Source of the DNA: Boletus sp. NGJ
Lineage: Eukaryota > Basidiomycota > Agaricomycetes > Boletales > Boletaceae
Reading direction: 5' to 3'
DNA length: 64,000 nt
Assembly: GCA_019096195.1 (NCBI GenBank)
Contig: JAGTXK010000243.1
Coordinates: 345,343-409,342, forward strand
Of the stretch, positions 1-11,770 are shown in pieces. The translations under genes were made by a program, and so were the position numbers. Numbering within the stretch: position 1 is the stretch's first letter; each line of letters begins with the position of its first letter. The notes under the pieces were generated by a model. It did no database searches. It worked only from the letters and a program-made list of their open reading frames with translations, and had not been told where the DNA came from.

Positions 1-490
1 GAGAGAACGGGCAAACGGGTCTGCAGGCTTGCGATCACGACTACGCGAACGAGTGCGTGATGGACTTCGCGAGCGGGTATGAGACCGCGAGCGACGGGAA
101 TGCCTACGGTCGCGTGGCGAGGTGGAGCGCCTGCGTGGGGACCTAGAGCGTGTGCGACTGCGGGAGCGCTTGCGGCGCTAAAATCGGGAAAATGGTTGGA
201 TACCACATACTTTTCGGAGTGAGACACAGAAACTAACCTCGCCGTTACGCCTTTCTTCTGGCTCCCAGTGGTCGGTACGCCTACCGCGACCTAATGAGGC
301 AAGACGGTAAATCAAAAACAACTTAGGAAAAAAAAAGAAATGGGGTAAACGTACCTGGGTCCCTTCCACCCCGGTCTCTGTCTCTCTCGCGGTCACGGTC
401 CCTATCACGATCCCTGCGATCACGGTCTCTCTCCCGATCCCTGTCGCGGTCGTAGTCACGGTCTTCCTTGGCCTTCATATCGACATCCAT
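1..490 (-). CDS. RS/RD-rich splicing-factor-like protein, N-terminal part (runs off window)
   Basis: Three exons on the minus strand: 490-355, 290-238 and 177-1, with GT-AG introns and phases that join (136+53 bp = 63 codons). The start is the ATG at 490-488 (begins MDVDMKAKEDRDYD). Residues about 8-45 are almost pure Arg/Asp/Glu dipeptides. After a short link (RRTDHWEPEERRNGE) comes a classic RS domain with repeated SRS/SRT/RRS. Such RD-then-RS N-termini are known from spliceosome proteins (CC1/RBM39-like, tri-snRNP factors), acting in the nucleus. Any RNA-binding domain would lie beyond the window, so the exact family is open. The first exon is low complexity. Confidence 0.65.
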
Positions 491-1032
491 TTGAGCGAAA
501 AAGAGTAGAAGTAAAAGTAAGAGTCAGAGTCCGGTCGGGTAAATTTATAGCTCCGATTGAATACACAGGGTAGTCAGGTGACCACTGCGCATACTACAAC
601 TAGTAACATTGCCAAGTAACTTACAAGGAAAATACAACTTGGCAAGTACACCTTAATAACCACTGATCAGCAACCTGCAAACTTTAGGGCGGTACGAGCG
701 CCTCATAGGAAGAACTAGTGGACTTCAAACCATGTGCGTCGTTACGGTCTTGAACACGCCATTGACATGACAGCCACGTAAACGAACTCTGCAAATTGAA
801 CCGTTGTCAGATTCGAACACAGACCACGATGTATCATTCATGGAATCGGATCCCATGTGGCCTAATGTGCTACACGGGGTACCCAGACCGTGCTTTATCC
901 TGTCATGATCTCTGCTTGTGCATATTTTACAGGCACACGTGGAGTCGGATTTCAGATTGACAATGCGAGTCAGGTGACCCAGAGCGTTCTTTCTCCTCTG
1001 CTCCTACCAGTGCCACTGCGACGGACAACAGG
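491..1032. other. Intergenic region between divergent genes
   Basis: About 540 bp separating the divergent starts of the RS-rich gene (minus) and the cysteine-rich gene (plus), so it probably holds both promoters. I see no TATA box or repeat I would defend. Confidence 0.4.
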
Positions 1033-2524
1033 ATGAATACCCCGATTGTCACGTCTCTCGTGGTGGATCCCAGCCCCACACGGCCAAAACCCACGCCTCC
1101 TTGGGAAGCACCGTTCTTAGAGCTTCTAGGTGTGCTCAAGATCATTGACAATTCCCTACCCACTCCCAGAGCCAACGGTCAACGCTTTTGCTTTCAACCA
1201 TCCCATGATCTCTCCGAAATTTCAAAAGTCTTCCTTTCAGTGTCTAGCTCTTTCGCCCGGTACGATATCGACCTGAAGACTATTCGTATATTGGGTTCGG
1301 ACGCCGTTCCACCCTCTGTAAATAAACTCCAGGAATATGCAAACCACGTCTTGCGAAGGATCCGGGTGAGTGATCTTATCTATACTTCAATCAGGTGATT
1401 CGCTCAATCATCACCACTAGCTCTTCAGGGACCGTTTACTCGAACGTGCCGTCATAAATGACTCCACTTGTTTCCGTCATGTTGACTTACTCACCTGCCC
1501 ACTCTGTCGCGACCCTTTGGTTAATTGTTTCGATTGCGACTCTAAAGTCGCATGCGCCAAACCAATATGTCCTGGCTCTCTCGTCATCGATTGCGAATTC
1601 TGCTACGAGGACAGGCGCATGGCGTGTCACGCTTGCCTAGCGAAAAATGACACGGTCCCTCCCCTCATCTGTTGCCCAATATGCCAAGGCTGGTCCTGTA
1701 GGGAAGACATAGATTGGTGTGCCGGGCTAATCGTCCAACCCACTTTAGGCACCGAGGAATTGGCCGAGCTGTCCCGCGAGTGCGAGTGGGACAGCGAGAC
1801 CATCGTCCGGTCGCATCTGCCCAAGCCCGCCCCATGCAGATTTTGTACCGATTGGGAATTAGCACCAGGTTGGGTCAAGTGCAGCAATAGCGTGAATGAC
1901 TTGAAGCCTGATCGTTGTCCATCCCAAACACCGTTTATGACACAGATTCACCTCCGTGCTGCCTACTGTTCGGAGTGCGTCGATCAGAGTCCAGGTCGCC
2001 GTTGTGCCTGCGAGGTCGTTTGGATCTGCGACATGTGTTCTGTGGTCGGGAATAAGACCATCGTCTACCCCCATCTGATTACCTGTCCTCGATGCGGAAA
2101 AGCCTATTGCAATGGCCCTGAACCGTCGTGCGGAGATTACATCGAATTTTGCAAGGGCTGCAAGGGCGTCATACTCTGCGAGGACTGTCAAGAGGAGGAA
2201 GCGCTCCCTGGAGGTGTTCAAACAGAAAATGAGCCTCCGAAACAGGTCGTCCTCACCGTCCGATGCAAATACTGCGAATGCTGGGGTTGCGGCGAATGCC
2301 AAGCTTCCGAGCGCACAGCGACATGCTCTTTCTGTCTCGGATGGTTTTGCCACAGCTGCATTAACAACCCGTTCGGCTGCGACCTGATCCAACGGTGTCC
2401 TATCTGCAACGAGTTTGTCTGCATTGACTGCAGGGTCGACCACAAAAGTTGTCGTGGCGCTAGGATGGTCGGTGTTGGGTTATCTCCAAACGTAACTGGA
2501 TCACTGACGTTTTTCCACAGCTGA
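1033..2524 (+). CDS. Cysteine-rich, zinc-binding-like protein of unknown function
   Basis: Two exons, 1033-1365 and 1421-2524, join in phase 0 (donor CGG|GTGAGT, acceptor CACTAG|CTC), giving about 478 aa. The first 110 residues lack cysteine clusters. The rest has more than ten CxxC pairs, with histidines near some, e.g. TCPLCRDP, CEFCYEDRRMACHAC, CPICQGWSC, YCSECVD, ICDMCS, TCPRCGKAYC, FCKGCKGVILCEDC, RCPICNEFVCIDC. The spacing suggests repeated zinc ribbons or degenerate RING/B-box-like modules, but it matches no single consensus that I recognise. The 3' end may contain another intron ending at the TTTCCACAG at 2513-2521, which would replace the last ~15 residues. A ubiquitin-ligase role is possible but not shown. 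Confidence 0.6.
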
Positions 2525-3853
2525 ATAATAAGCCGCCGCCGTACTCACACGTCTGTTGAAGGGCCGATTTTTGGTTGTCTGCGATCCGCGATCCGTGGTG
2601 TCTGATCACGGCAACACGAACGCGAGCAAGGTATTGGGCCGTCGTGACGCGCCCATGGGAGGACGAAGAACGTGCATTACGCTAGCCTTCTATATCTTGT
2701 TTTGAGACGAATGGAAAATGTATTGTCTTGGCGGAGCAATGCAGAACTTGAACATAAGAGCGCCCGATCGAAGCACACAACGTAGTGAAGAGTGTGGAAG
2801 GCTATCCTGCGTCGACGCGGAACGAATTGCTCCAAAGGATGATAGTTGCTCGTAGCTGAGCCTATCAAACTCGCACCCGAGTTCGAGTTTCGTTTCGTCT
2901 TACACTATGTCAGGGCAACCGCTGATATGGTTAACCGCGTTGTGAGAGGCCTGGAGGTTGGAGCTGTTCATCTTCAACTCAATCGAGGAATGGTTGAGAT
3001 ACTCCCTCCGCGCCGAATGTGAGATATAGACGGTGGCTGAATTGATATAAGTTCACTCGAATCACCCTGCAATTCACCCAAGGATCCAGGGGTGGCGGTC
3101 ACCGGCCACTCACTGCCAGTGAAGAGATTCATAATGTCAATATGGTGACTCGGGCCGTAGGGCCTTCAGACAGTGTTTCAACTCCGTGCTCGCCCGACGG
3201 TGCTCAACGTCACTGCCATTGGGAGACAAGAAACCTGATTAGTGTAGGTACTTGATGCATGGTACTCGTAGCGTCTCTTCAAGTTCACGCATCTGACGGT
3301 TTGAAGCTATACTTAGTTAGGCTTATCAGAAGCTGCTTACCAAACAAGGCCCATATGGCATGGCCTCGGTCGCCACTGTAACAGGGAACTTCGTCATACA
3401 GTTCATGTTCTAAGCATAGCGACCGGGAGGTTGCCCACCAACTACGTGACAGTCATGGGCTACTCTCTATGTTCTCCTGGGTACTGAATTACACCAGCAA
3501 AGTATAGAATAACAACATTGAAACAAGCGTGGTTTTACCAAGGAAATTAAGCACGGATTTAATCAGTGCGTTCAGTAATACAATACTAGAGGAAGAAAAC
3601 GTAACAGTAAAACAAACCCACACGAAGACCAGCGTGAAGAAACACAATGAAAAACATGCCACATATATGGCATACATAGGTTGAAAGTTTAACCAGGAGT
3701 CACGGATTCCCAAAAGGTGTCCACCCCTAGTCTGATATCAATCATGGTATCAAGATTGATCTCACTACTTCTCGAAGAACCACTGGACCCACTGGACCCT
3801 TGTGCCGTTGCATGAGTTCCCATGAGGCTGACAGGAAGCATGTTCACTCGCTC
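2525..3853. other. Intergenic; no supported gene
   Basis: Only short open frames without recognisable domains. A 74-residue hydrophobic minus-strand frame at 3489-3713 could be 3' sequence of the neighbouring membrane-protein gene, but I found no splice path to it. Confidence 0.3.
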
Positions 3854-5370
3854 TCATCGAGTTGTCTCCCTAAGATTAAAGAAAAGGCGAGATGCAAGGA
3901 TGCTGTGCATGACCATTTGAGGGCTACGAGATACGGGATGTCAGCAAGGCAGAATTTGCTGTTTCTTGAGGAAAGACCAACGAATTGAGGATATCACTGT
4001 ATTGAACCTACACTTTTGGATTTAAAGTAGTTTGATAAGCTGGATGCGATGAATTCACAGGTGAGGCCAGTGTAGCAATGGCATTGATCACAGAAAAAAC
4101 TTTCAAATCATAAAAACTATGTGCGGGGAGGCGCTGGTATAAATAACACTTACCCATGATAACTGCCACACACATAACTCCGTCACGATATAGTGTCGTG
4201 ATTAACCAACTGGGAGGATTCTGCCGTTTCATCCTACCCAGTTCAAGCCCAGCATACCTAAAGGGGTGGAGCAGCTTGAAAAACTTGCATCAGGTTGGAA
4301 GCATTGAACACTTACCCATCTCAAAGAGTATCAGACAGATGCATTGAATTGCTGTAGCTACTGTGCTTTCTACCCCAACACAATTGAGGGCCATGTAAAC
4401 CGCTGTGAAGTAGACTAAGCCAGGATAAATAAATAAATGTGCCGAGGCGAGACTCACCATTGGTAGGTTGCAAAGCAATGATCTCTGAAGGAATAATGGA
4501 GAGAAGCATACACACCTTGGAGCAGTGTCGACCAAAGTCGAATAAACGCACATACAGCACGTACTACTCCAAATGTACACATTCCAATAAGAATGTTCCT
4601 GTAACACTTCCAGAAGGCATACGTCCGCACAATGAGCATCCCTATTGCTCAAGTGTTTGATCATATTGTCTATTATGCCGGGATATCATCTTCTCACCTT
4701 CCGCAAGGACGATGCACAGGTAGTACACCCCTGGAAGATTATGTCAAAAAGTATGTGTCCAGATGAGCAGATGGCTGACAGTTTGTCGCTATTCCAAGGG
4801 GACCGCACTTGAACACCAGGTAAACCTAGTAATTAAGCGATACGAACAGTAGCCTTACATAACTCGTTCCAGAGGGTTGGACACGGGTCGCTAAAAGGTC
4901 GGATCCATCAACCACATCGAAAAAGAAACACATTGCCAACATACCGGGAATCGCAATCGCAATCGCAAGGAAAGGCAGATAACGCGAACTTGCAAAGTGA
5001 ATTCTTGCTGCCGTCCACTTCGTGCCATACAACCATTCGAGCTTGGCGGAAATTTGAGTCTTCCACGAAACCCGGCTGAGCATCATTGTTGACTCACCTC
5101 TTGTCCGAATGTGAGGCGGTAGTCGAAAGTCTGCACCGCGATCCGTCAGAGAATATTTAGAGGCGTGGCTACGTTTGTCCTACCAGCAGCGCGGCGGCGG
5201 CGGCGACTACGACATCAATCCACAACCTTTTTCAGCTAACGTCTGGATGGGTTTTTGAGGGGTCTCTTACCGATACCACACTATAGAAATAAGAGATGAG
5301 GTTTGAAGTGCTGAGTGCGGAGATGAACTCACCTCTGATGCCTGCAAATACAATTCCACTGCAGCGACAG
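3854..5370 (-). CDS. DUF6533-like multi-pass membrane protein (exon model partly resolved)
   Basis: Exons recognised by family motifs and splice phase: 5130-5098 (TFDYRLTFGQE), 5041-4945 (LEWLYGTKW to RYLPFLAIAIAIP), 4730-4698, 4641-4565 (LIVRTYAFWKCYRN), 4515-4458, 4414-4316, then TTLYRDGVMCVAVIM near 4150, a FSVINAIATLASP segment near 4070, and MVMHSILASRLFFNLRE ending at a stop at 3854. The order (acidic start motif, W-rich motif, RYLPF, RTYAxW, TLYRDG, HSILASR) is that of the seven-helix DUF6533 proteins, abundant in Agaricomycetes and of unknown function. The N-terminus (about 5370-5250) and the junction near 4316-4257 do not splice cleanly in frame, so either an intron is misplaced or the gene carries a frameshift. 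Confidence 0.6.
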
Positions 5371-6046
5371 ACATAATACTCCAGCACACTACATGAGAGT
5401 GGGAGGGAACGAGGCCTTGGGAACGCGCCGTGCTTGATACCAGTGCACGGAAGTGATGATGACTCTTCTACCAATGTTCCTGTGTACCACACATTATCAT
5501 TAGCAAGGCGTTTATCAAGTTGCATAGTAACCAAGTTGCTACTACCAAGTATGGCGGCGCCCGAAGGAAGTTTCCGTAGTAGCGACTCAGACATTACAAT
5601 TCGTACACGTGCAGCAAAGTTGACTAAGTTAGTGGCCAGCCCGTACTTCAAGCCTCAAGTTGCCTCGGTGGCGCCTAGAGGGTTTACATAGGAGAATCGA
5701 CTGCTTGGCAATTCTGGTCCTGGCCGTTGAGCGCTGTGATTTATAGGTTCCTGGCGACGCTGATTAGCTGTGATGGCGGCAATGATGCATGTGATGGTCA
5801 GAAACTCGTGCCAGGAGGAATCAGTGAACAGCTCAATTGATGTGATGCCAGCCACAAGCAACAAGTCCCAAACTGCAACGTGATGAAACGCGGTCACACC
5901 CCGAAATCTAATTAAACAAAATCTAGGCATACTGTACGTGGGAGGCAACAGCTGGTACGATGCATGTTCAAGATTGGAATTGGAATAGTGGGTCCTTTTT
6001 TTCTCGAGGAACGTAAATACGGATACCGATCGTCGTCCTTGTCCAA
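5371..6046. other. Intergenic region downstream of the MFSD5-like gene
   Basis: Holds a minus-strand open frame (5948-5655, 97 codons) that directly follows the transporter stop. It has no domain I recognise and is more likely 3' UTR and promoter sequence than a gene. Confidence 0.3.
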
Positions 6047-7788
6047 CTATACATCCCGGGCGTTTGCCTCCGGACTCGTCATGTCATCCGCTTTCGAGAC
6101 GACGACAAGGGCGGTCATGAGTGCCGAAAATGCCAACATCAACGAACTTGCAGAAAGGACTGCATTCCGAGCGGACGAGACACCCGTCATGAGAGATACC
6201 ACGACGAAGACGTTGAGCGGGACGCGGAACAGTGCCGACAGCTGTAAAGGAGAGTGGAACAACATGAGTAAAGGAGCGAGACGTGAATGAAAAGCGCGTG
6301 CAAATGGCGAAGACAAAAACGACAAGACTGACTGTAGCGCGGTGTTCGTTCGGGATCAAGGTCCCTCTCAACATTCCCTGTACGGGGTAGTACATGCCGA
6401 CACAGGCTTCAAAGGCGCAGAATGACCAAAAACGCACGCGCTCGCTCTCCGAGCGTGTGCTGAGTGCGAGCGCAAACGCACTCACAGCACAGACGAGGCT
6501 GCTTAGTTTGGCGTGAAGGGTCAAGGAGGATTCGTTGTGCGACCCGAGCGAGGGTGGAGGAGTATATGACGTGATGGCAGTGTACAGGAGCGAGCCAAGC
6601 ATCATGGACATCATGAACGAAGAGAATATGTACCCAAGGGGAAGAGCCACCATAGGGAAGGAAGGAGAGGCCTCTTGCAACGACGGCACCCAGACGAACA
6701 CGAAGAGGTACATCGAGCCTTCAAAGCACGTCTGGGTCAAGCCGATTACCATCAAGATAGGATCTGCAAGTGTGCATCGAGCCCACCACCGTCAGTGTCT
6801 TCCGATGTCATAACACGTGACCACTAAAGATGACATTCACCATTGCGCACGATCTTCCATGCTTGGCCCAGCCGCCTCAACTGGAGCGGGTCAACGTTCG
6901 CGATTGTCGTACCACCTCCGCCTCCATAGTTCTCTATCCACCTGGCTTTGATCACGAAATATGCAAAGACGAGCAGCCCTCCACTTGCAATGAATGGCGA
7001 TGCAAACGATTTCGTGATTGATACCAGTTGGTTGCTTATTATCCCGGCGCCTGTAGCGACGAACCCGTTAACGAGTGTCGCACGACCAAATATGGGCGAG
7101 AGGTCGGACGATGGAATCGTCAGAGAGTTGGCGGAGGAGACCAGCCATGACTCGAAGGCAGAATAGAGGATGGACGTAGATATCCCAGCCGTGAGACGTC
7201 CAAGGAACAAAATGGGAAGGTAGGGCACGTTGATGCAGAGGCATGCAAAGGCGTAGGTGATGCAGAATACGAGACACAACTTTTTGCGGCCACTGGCGAA
7301 GTATTTAGTCCTTGGACTTCATCGAACAAGAAGCGTGCGCACTGTTGGTCCGCCCAGACGCCGACTAATGGGGCAGTCAGACCCGCAGACATGAAACCGG
7401 TGACGAACAAGACAGCAACCATCCTCTCCGGCATCCCGTACTGCTCACGGTATAGGGAGTAAACGTATGGGCCTTGGAGCCAATCGGCACCTGCTCGCCG
7501 GCGCCATTAAGATAAGCAAGAAATGAAAAGAGATCAGCATGCTGCAGTTCAGACCTTGAGATCTAACGCACCCATAACAATAGCATAAACAAGAAGATAT
7601 TGCCGTGTCAACTTGGCGAGTGCGTTCACGGGAACAGTACTCCCGCCGTTCTCAAGACGATCTGCATGGTAGTCCTTTGCTGTGGCCGCTGTTGCTCGTT
7701 TCCGAGAGGATGCGTGACGTTCGAGGAGAAGGAAAACCAAACAAGAGGAGACGAGAAGAATCAACTGCAGCTCATAGAAGGCGACCAT
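6047..7788 (-). CDS. MFSD5-type molybdate-anion transporter (major facilitator superfamily)
   Basis: Five exons, 7788-7572, 7490-7343, 7292-6841, 6763-6333 and 6241-6047, total 1443 bp (480 aa), with every phase consistent. The family signature is clear in order: an N-terminal helix, ADWLQGPYVYSLYR, VWADQHGRKKLCLVFCITY (rebuilt exactly at the exon 2/3 junction), GRLTAGISTSILYSAFESWL, IENYG, TQTCFEGSMYLFVFVW, FSSFMMSMMLGS, CAFEACVGMYYP and FRVPLNVFVVV. MFSD5 proteins are about 450-500 aa with about 12 membrane helices and mediate molybdate uptake in algae and animals. Here the protein would sit in a membrane and supply molybdate for cofactor enzymes such as nitrate reductase. Function is by family; specificity is not provable from sequence. 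Confidence 0.9.
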
Positions 7789-9439
7789 CTCCGTCTGCTA
7801 GACGAATCCACCGCCTGCTGTACTAACCACTCCTCACTGCACCCTATCACTGCTCAACGTGTCCCAGGGAAGAAGAAAGTACGAGTCGCGCTCACCCTTT
7901 TCGGTTGTATTTCGCAGGTTGTTTGTTTACCGTTCGGCGTTTCAATGTTCAACGTTAACGTTCAAGTTGGAAGAAGAGAAAAATTGGGCGTGGATGTGCT
8001 GCGCTCACGAAAACGCCCTCAACTCAAAGGAATTCTACTTGATCCGAGCTCAAACAGTCCTTCCCACCACTTGAACTTGGCTTGTTGCTTGGCTTTGCCG
8101 AGAAGCCAGCGCGCACGACGACGAGGGCGATAGTGACAACAGAGATGGAGTAACCTGTGCACGGCTACTGCCAGCCGACGCACGTAGGGTGGTTCCAAAA
8201 CGACCCTTTCATGTTCTTGAACTTACAGTATCTCGCCAATGTGAATTTGATAGGCTCCTCCCGGGTTTCACCAGAATATGGTTCTATTACCATCACCTCT
8301 CGCACAGACGGTTTGCTCGTCGTTGTTGGTACCTCCTCCCTTGTGCCCTTCCGCCATATGGTTTCGATAATCACAACAACGTTCAAAGCGCCAACTGGAT
8401 TGACGATTAGTGGATTCCGCGATGAGGAGCCAAAGAGTGGCCCCTGTGGTGTCATCTCTCATGCTATGGCAGGCGACTGCAAGTCTATGTTTCACCGGCC
8501 TTTGCACACGGCGCTGTCTCCCTCTCATACACCACGCCACTGCATCCCTTCCACGCTCTACCCCCGACTGGAATACGTGCAGAGTAATAATAACTCGCTA
8601 TCTTTGCTGCGGAAACTAATATTGATGAGTCCCGTTCCAGCTGCGTATTAACATCAGGCAAAAGATGCAGAGACTAATGAGATGGGGCCACTCTGTCTCC
8701 GTCATGCATTCTCACCGACAGGTACCAAGGAGCTATACTGTAGATTGCTAGTGCCAAAGCACGATTCATTTTGAAGATTTCACCAACCACCCTTTTCTAA
8801 GCTCTGCCGTGCCCAAAGATACCCCCAAGATACCCCGAGGTGGATAGGTTAGACTCGTCGTATTACACTCATTACACTCGTTGAACGAACGACAACGAGA
8901 CCCATATCCATTTTACTAGAAATTTATCAATGGGGAGAGAGAGAGAGACGTACACATCTGTACGCATAGCATGTGCGTAATATTCGCCACAGTACCGCCA
9001 AATGCGCACGAAACATGAGATGAATTGCAACTCAGTTACAGGGTCTCGAAGTGGGTTTATCTAATAGCTACAGACGGTGACCATCTTATCCCATAGTACG
9101 ACTAAAAAAACAAATCTAAATGAAGCCTACACGATATCAAAGACGATAGATGGATACAGCAATGACGACAGCTTGAAAGTCCACAGTGATAGTGAGAAAG
9201 ATGTCCCAGATAGTCCACAGCGAGGATACAAACGAAAGCAGTTGATCAAGAGGGAAATGGAAATAGTGGATGACCGTCCATGAAGTCCGAGAAGGAATCC
9301 GGCGCGACGCGCCGCAATAGATGAAAATAGAATATAATCATCAGCCAAAGGCCGTGACACACTTAGGTTCCAATTATTGGAACCTGAAGCTGATCATGAT
9401 GCATGATGCAGTAGAAAGGGACAAGCACTTGTTCACGCC
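7789..9439. other. Intergenic; no supported gene
   Basis: Upstream region of the transporter gene plus about 1.3 kb with overlapping open frames on both strands at 8157-8651, none with a domain, repeat or convincing introns. A short AG-rich run (gagagagagaga) lies near 8936. Nothing else stands out. Confidence 0.3.
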
Positions 9440-10167
9440 TTACACGAAGCGCACCTCCCACCGGTCCTGGTCATTCATGGACCTCGACAATCCCGCAAAG
9501 AAGACATTTGGTCCGAGGAAATCAATCCTCTTCACACCCTGCGCAAATTCGCGCGGGTCAGCAAGCGTCCGAACTCTGAAATACTCAGAGGCAGTGGCAG
9601 CAAAGATACTGACCATGGCCATCTCTGTGTGAGACACGCTGCGATCAAGGACCTCGCGGATGCGTACAAGCACATCACGTACGGTCACGCCGTGCGAGTT
9701 CCGAACTTCGATCGTGGGCCTCATTGGGAGCGAGGGAACGCTGAGTACGAGGTGTGTACAGACTGGATGCACAGCTGGGGCATAGAGTAGGTTGGGCGGG
9801 CAACCGGGTTGAAGTTGGATGTTTTCAACGTCTCTAGTCACATTATAATACAGTGGGGGAACACCCGTCCATGCTAGGAGAGGGTTGAGGGAGAGGATAC
9901 GGGAGGAGCCCTCAAAGGAAGAATGGTCTGGGGGTGGTGTAAGTAAAGTCACAACTCACAAGGTATGGGGAAGGAACGATCATACATGGGGAGCTCGATG
10001 ACGACGATGGATGGGACGGTGCAGAATTAGGGTGGGGCAAGGACACCGTGCGGGGGTGCGGGAGCACTCGGCATAGGACCGGGCGAGGTCGTTGGGTAAG
10101 ACGGTGCCGAGTGGGAGCTCGAGGTCGAGGTCCAAGACTTGTAGTTGGAGTTAGAGGGACGATACAT
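9440..10167 (-). CDS. DUF6699 domain protein with an apparent 1-bp frameshift
   Basis: Start ATG at 10167 opens a Ser/Pro/Tyr-rich leader (MYRPSNSNYKSW...). An intron at 9985-9928 joins it to exon 9927-9440. The second exon matches the basidiomycete DUF6699 domain: SLNPLLAWTGVPPLYYNV, then PTIEVRNSHGVTVRDVLVRI, then VKRIDFLGPNVFFAGLS, ending DRWEVRFV. These small proteins are of unknown function and often have disordered N-termini. The leader and the domain are in different frames. Removing one C from the run at about 10029-10036 makes a continuous ORF, so either the locus is broken or one homopolymer base is a sequencing error. Confidence 0.65.
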
Positions 10168-10931
10168 CGAAAGAGGCGGCAGGGGAGTGTCACAGTGTGG
10201 GGCAGCGAGTGCTGGGTGACTCGATAGCGGACTGAGGCGGGGATCTTATACCCGGCCAGGCGTGGGCGCTGGGACTTACACATCGGGGCGCATGACTGGA
10301 AATATGACCAGAAGGGGCGAAGGGCGGGAAAGCGAACGTCGGGTGACATGGCGAGCACACATCAACCCCCTGTCGGGGTTACCAAATGAGGAAGTGGCGT
10401 CGGGTCGCTAACCCGAAAAGGAAAGTGGCGGGAAAACGGCGGTGATGGCGGGACACAGAAGCGTCGGCGGGAGAGTCTTAGAAGCGGCGCAGCCAGCGCC
10501 TGATATCCATCGATGGCTTATCGCTGTCAACGTCGCGCCCACCGCTCGCACGTTGCTCACAACAGTGCCTATACATACGCCACGCACCACCCCTCATTCC
10601 TTTTCCAGCCTCTTTCTCTCAGCCCTTGAACTTCCTGTGCGAACTGCTCTATTTCATTGACGGGAACGTCCCTACCGTCGCCCACAACGACCCAATTCTG
10701 TCCATACATGTTACGATAATCTATTGGTCGCACTCTCCTTGTTCCGAGACTCGTTCACTGCAACGCAGGTCGAATTTTCCGTTTGGCGTGGCGGAGGTTA
10801 CCTCTCTCACTCACTTGGGTGTGCGATCAACATGGCAAGTAGGACTATCTTATACAGAATTAGCACCGAGACCTCCCCGACACGAGTTCGCAGCTCGGTC
10901 AGGATGGGGCACGCCACATGAAATGCCATAG

Positions 10932-11009
10932 TCAGCGACGCTTCATATAGCGCTTGTATTCGGTCTTGTAGTTCTGGATGCGGACGACGCCTCTAAATTC
11001 GTGGCTCGT
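10932..11009 (-). CDS. Possible terminal exon of an unidentified small gene
   Basis: After a good acceptor (CTAAC branch then CCCAG at 11010-11011) there is a 26-codon frame ending in stop at 10932, basic and lysine-rich (RIQNYKTEYKRYMKRR). I could not find its upstream exons or recognise the family. It could be chance. Confidence 0.2.
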   Translation of the reverse strand, partial: TSHEFRGVVRIQNYKTEYKRYMKRR

Positions 11010-11026
11010 CTGGGCGAGTTAGTTTG

Positions 11027-11071
11027 GTGACCAGCCCGTCACCGACGGCTTGTCGATGACGGACTGGTCAC
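11027..11071. repeat. 15-bp inverted repeat with 15-nt loop
   Basis: The arms GTGACCAGCCCGTCA (11027-11041) and TGACGGACTGGTCAC (11057-11071) are complementary with one mismatch. Such a hairpin could be a terminator, regulatory RNA structure or transposon relic; there is no context to decide. Confidence 0.5.
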
Positions 11072-11770
11072 CAGGGGGTGTGCGTGCGTTGACTAGTTCG
11101 AGTTTTCAACCCAGATCACTATCCGTTTTGCGTGTTCGTGTGGCCTGTCTTTCTGGCGTTCCCGACTTTTGAATGTGAGTGTGCTGTTGCTTTGCAGCTC
11201 CTTTGCACGATCAACATCTTCCTTTGAGGATGTCAAACGGGGACTTTTTTTCAGTCATGGACTCCCGCGACCTCACTACTATTTCTGATGGAGACCCGTC
11301 CCCTTCATCATAATGATGAGTCTGCCGCTGTGCTGCATGGTGTTATCGATATGAACAATGGACGCATCTACAGTACAATCGATCATAACGCATACGGTTG
11401 GGACCGCCAAAGGGCTATTTATGAAAGAGACTCACATGTACAAGTGCCGAACATTGCCCTCAAAATCGCATGCATTATGCGTTACCTCTTATGCATTATG
11501 ACCATTTGTACTGTATCATTTTCTGACAAGAAGTGATTCTGCAGGCTGCATAACTGACAATGTATCGATGGTAGAGAAACTGTCCTGTTCAGTTGCTCAC
11601 TTTGGGAAGTAATCCCGCTGCGTTGAACGACAGCGCAGTTCGTGCCAATGGACCGACTAGAACATTACTGTAACGGATGCAAGGCAGCCGCAGCGATAAA
11701 TAGAAACACACTAGTAATACATGTTAATTTCCTCTAATTGATATCAGAACCAGCGTCCTCCCTTCACATA
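11072..11770. other. Intergenic; no supported gene
   Basis: Short open frames only. A 27-codon plus-strand frame starts at the ATG near 11230. It is the 3' flank of the kinase-G-domain gene A, which ends at 11771. Confidence 0.25.

Noticed and set aside
5655-5948. 97-codon minus frame after the transporter
   Set aside because: No homology or splice link to the transporter or the DUF6533 gene; most likely untranslated sequence.
8157-8651. 164-codon plus-strand frame and overlapping minus frames
   Set aside because: No domain, no convincing splice or start context, and equally open frames on the opposite strand over the same bases.
9928-9959. A 32-bp intron in the DUF6699 gene
   Set aside because: Too short for this genome. 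A 58-bp intron starting at GTATGA (9985) fits both the length range and the frame.
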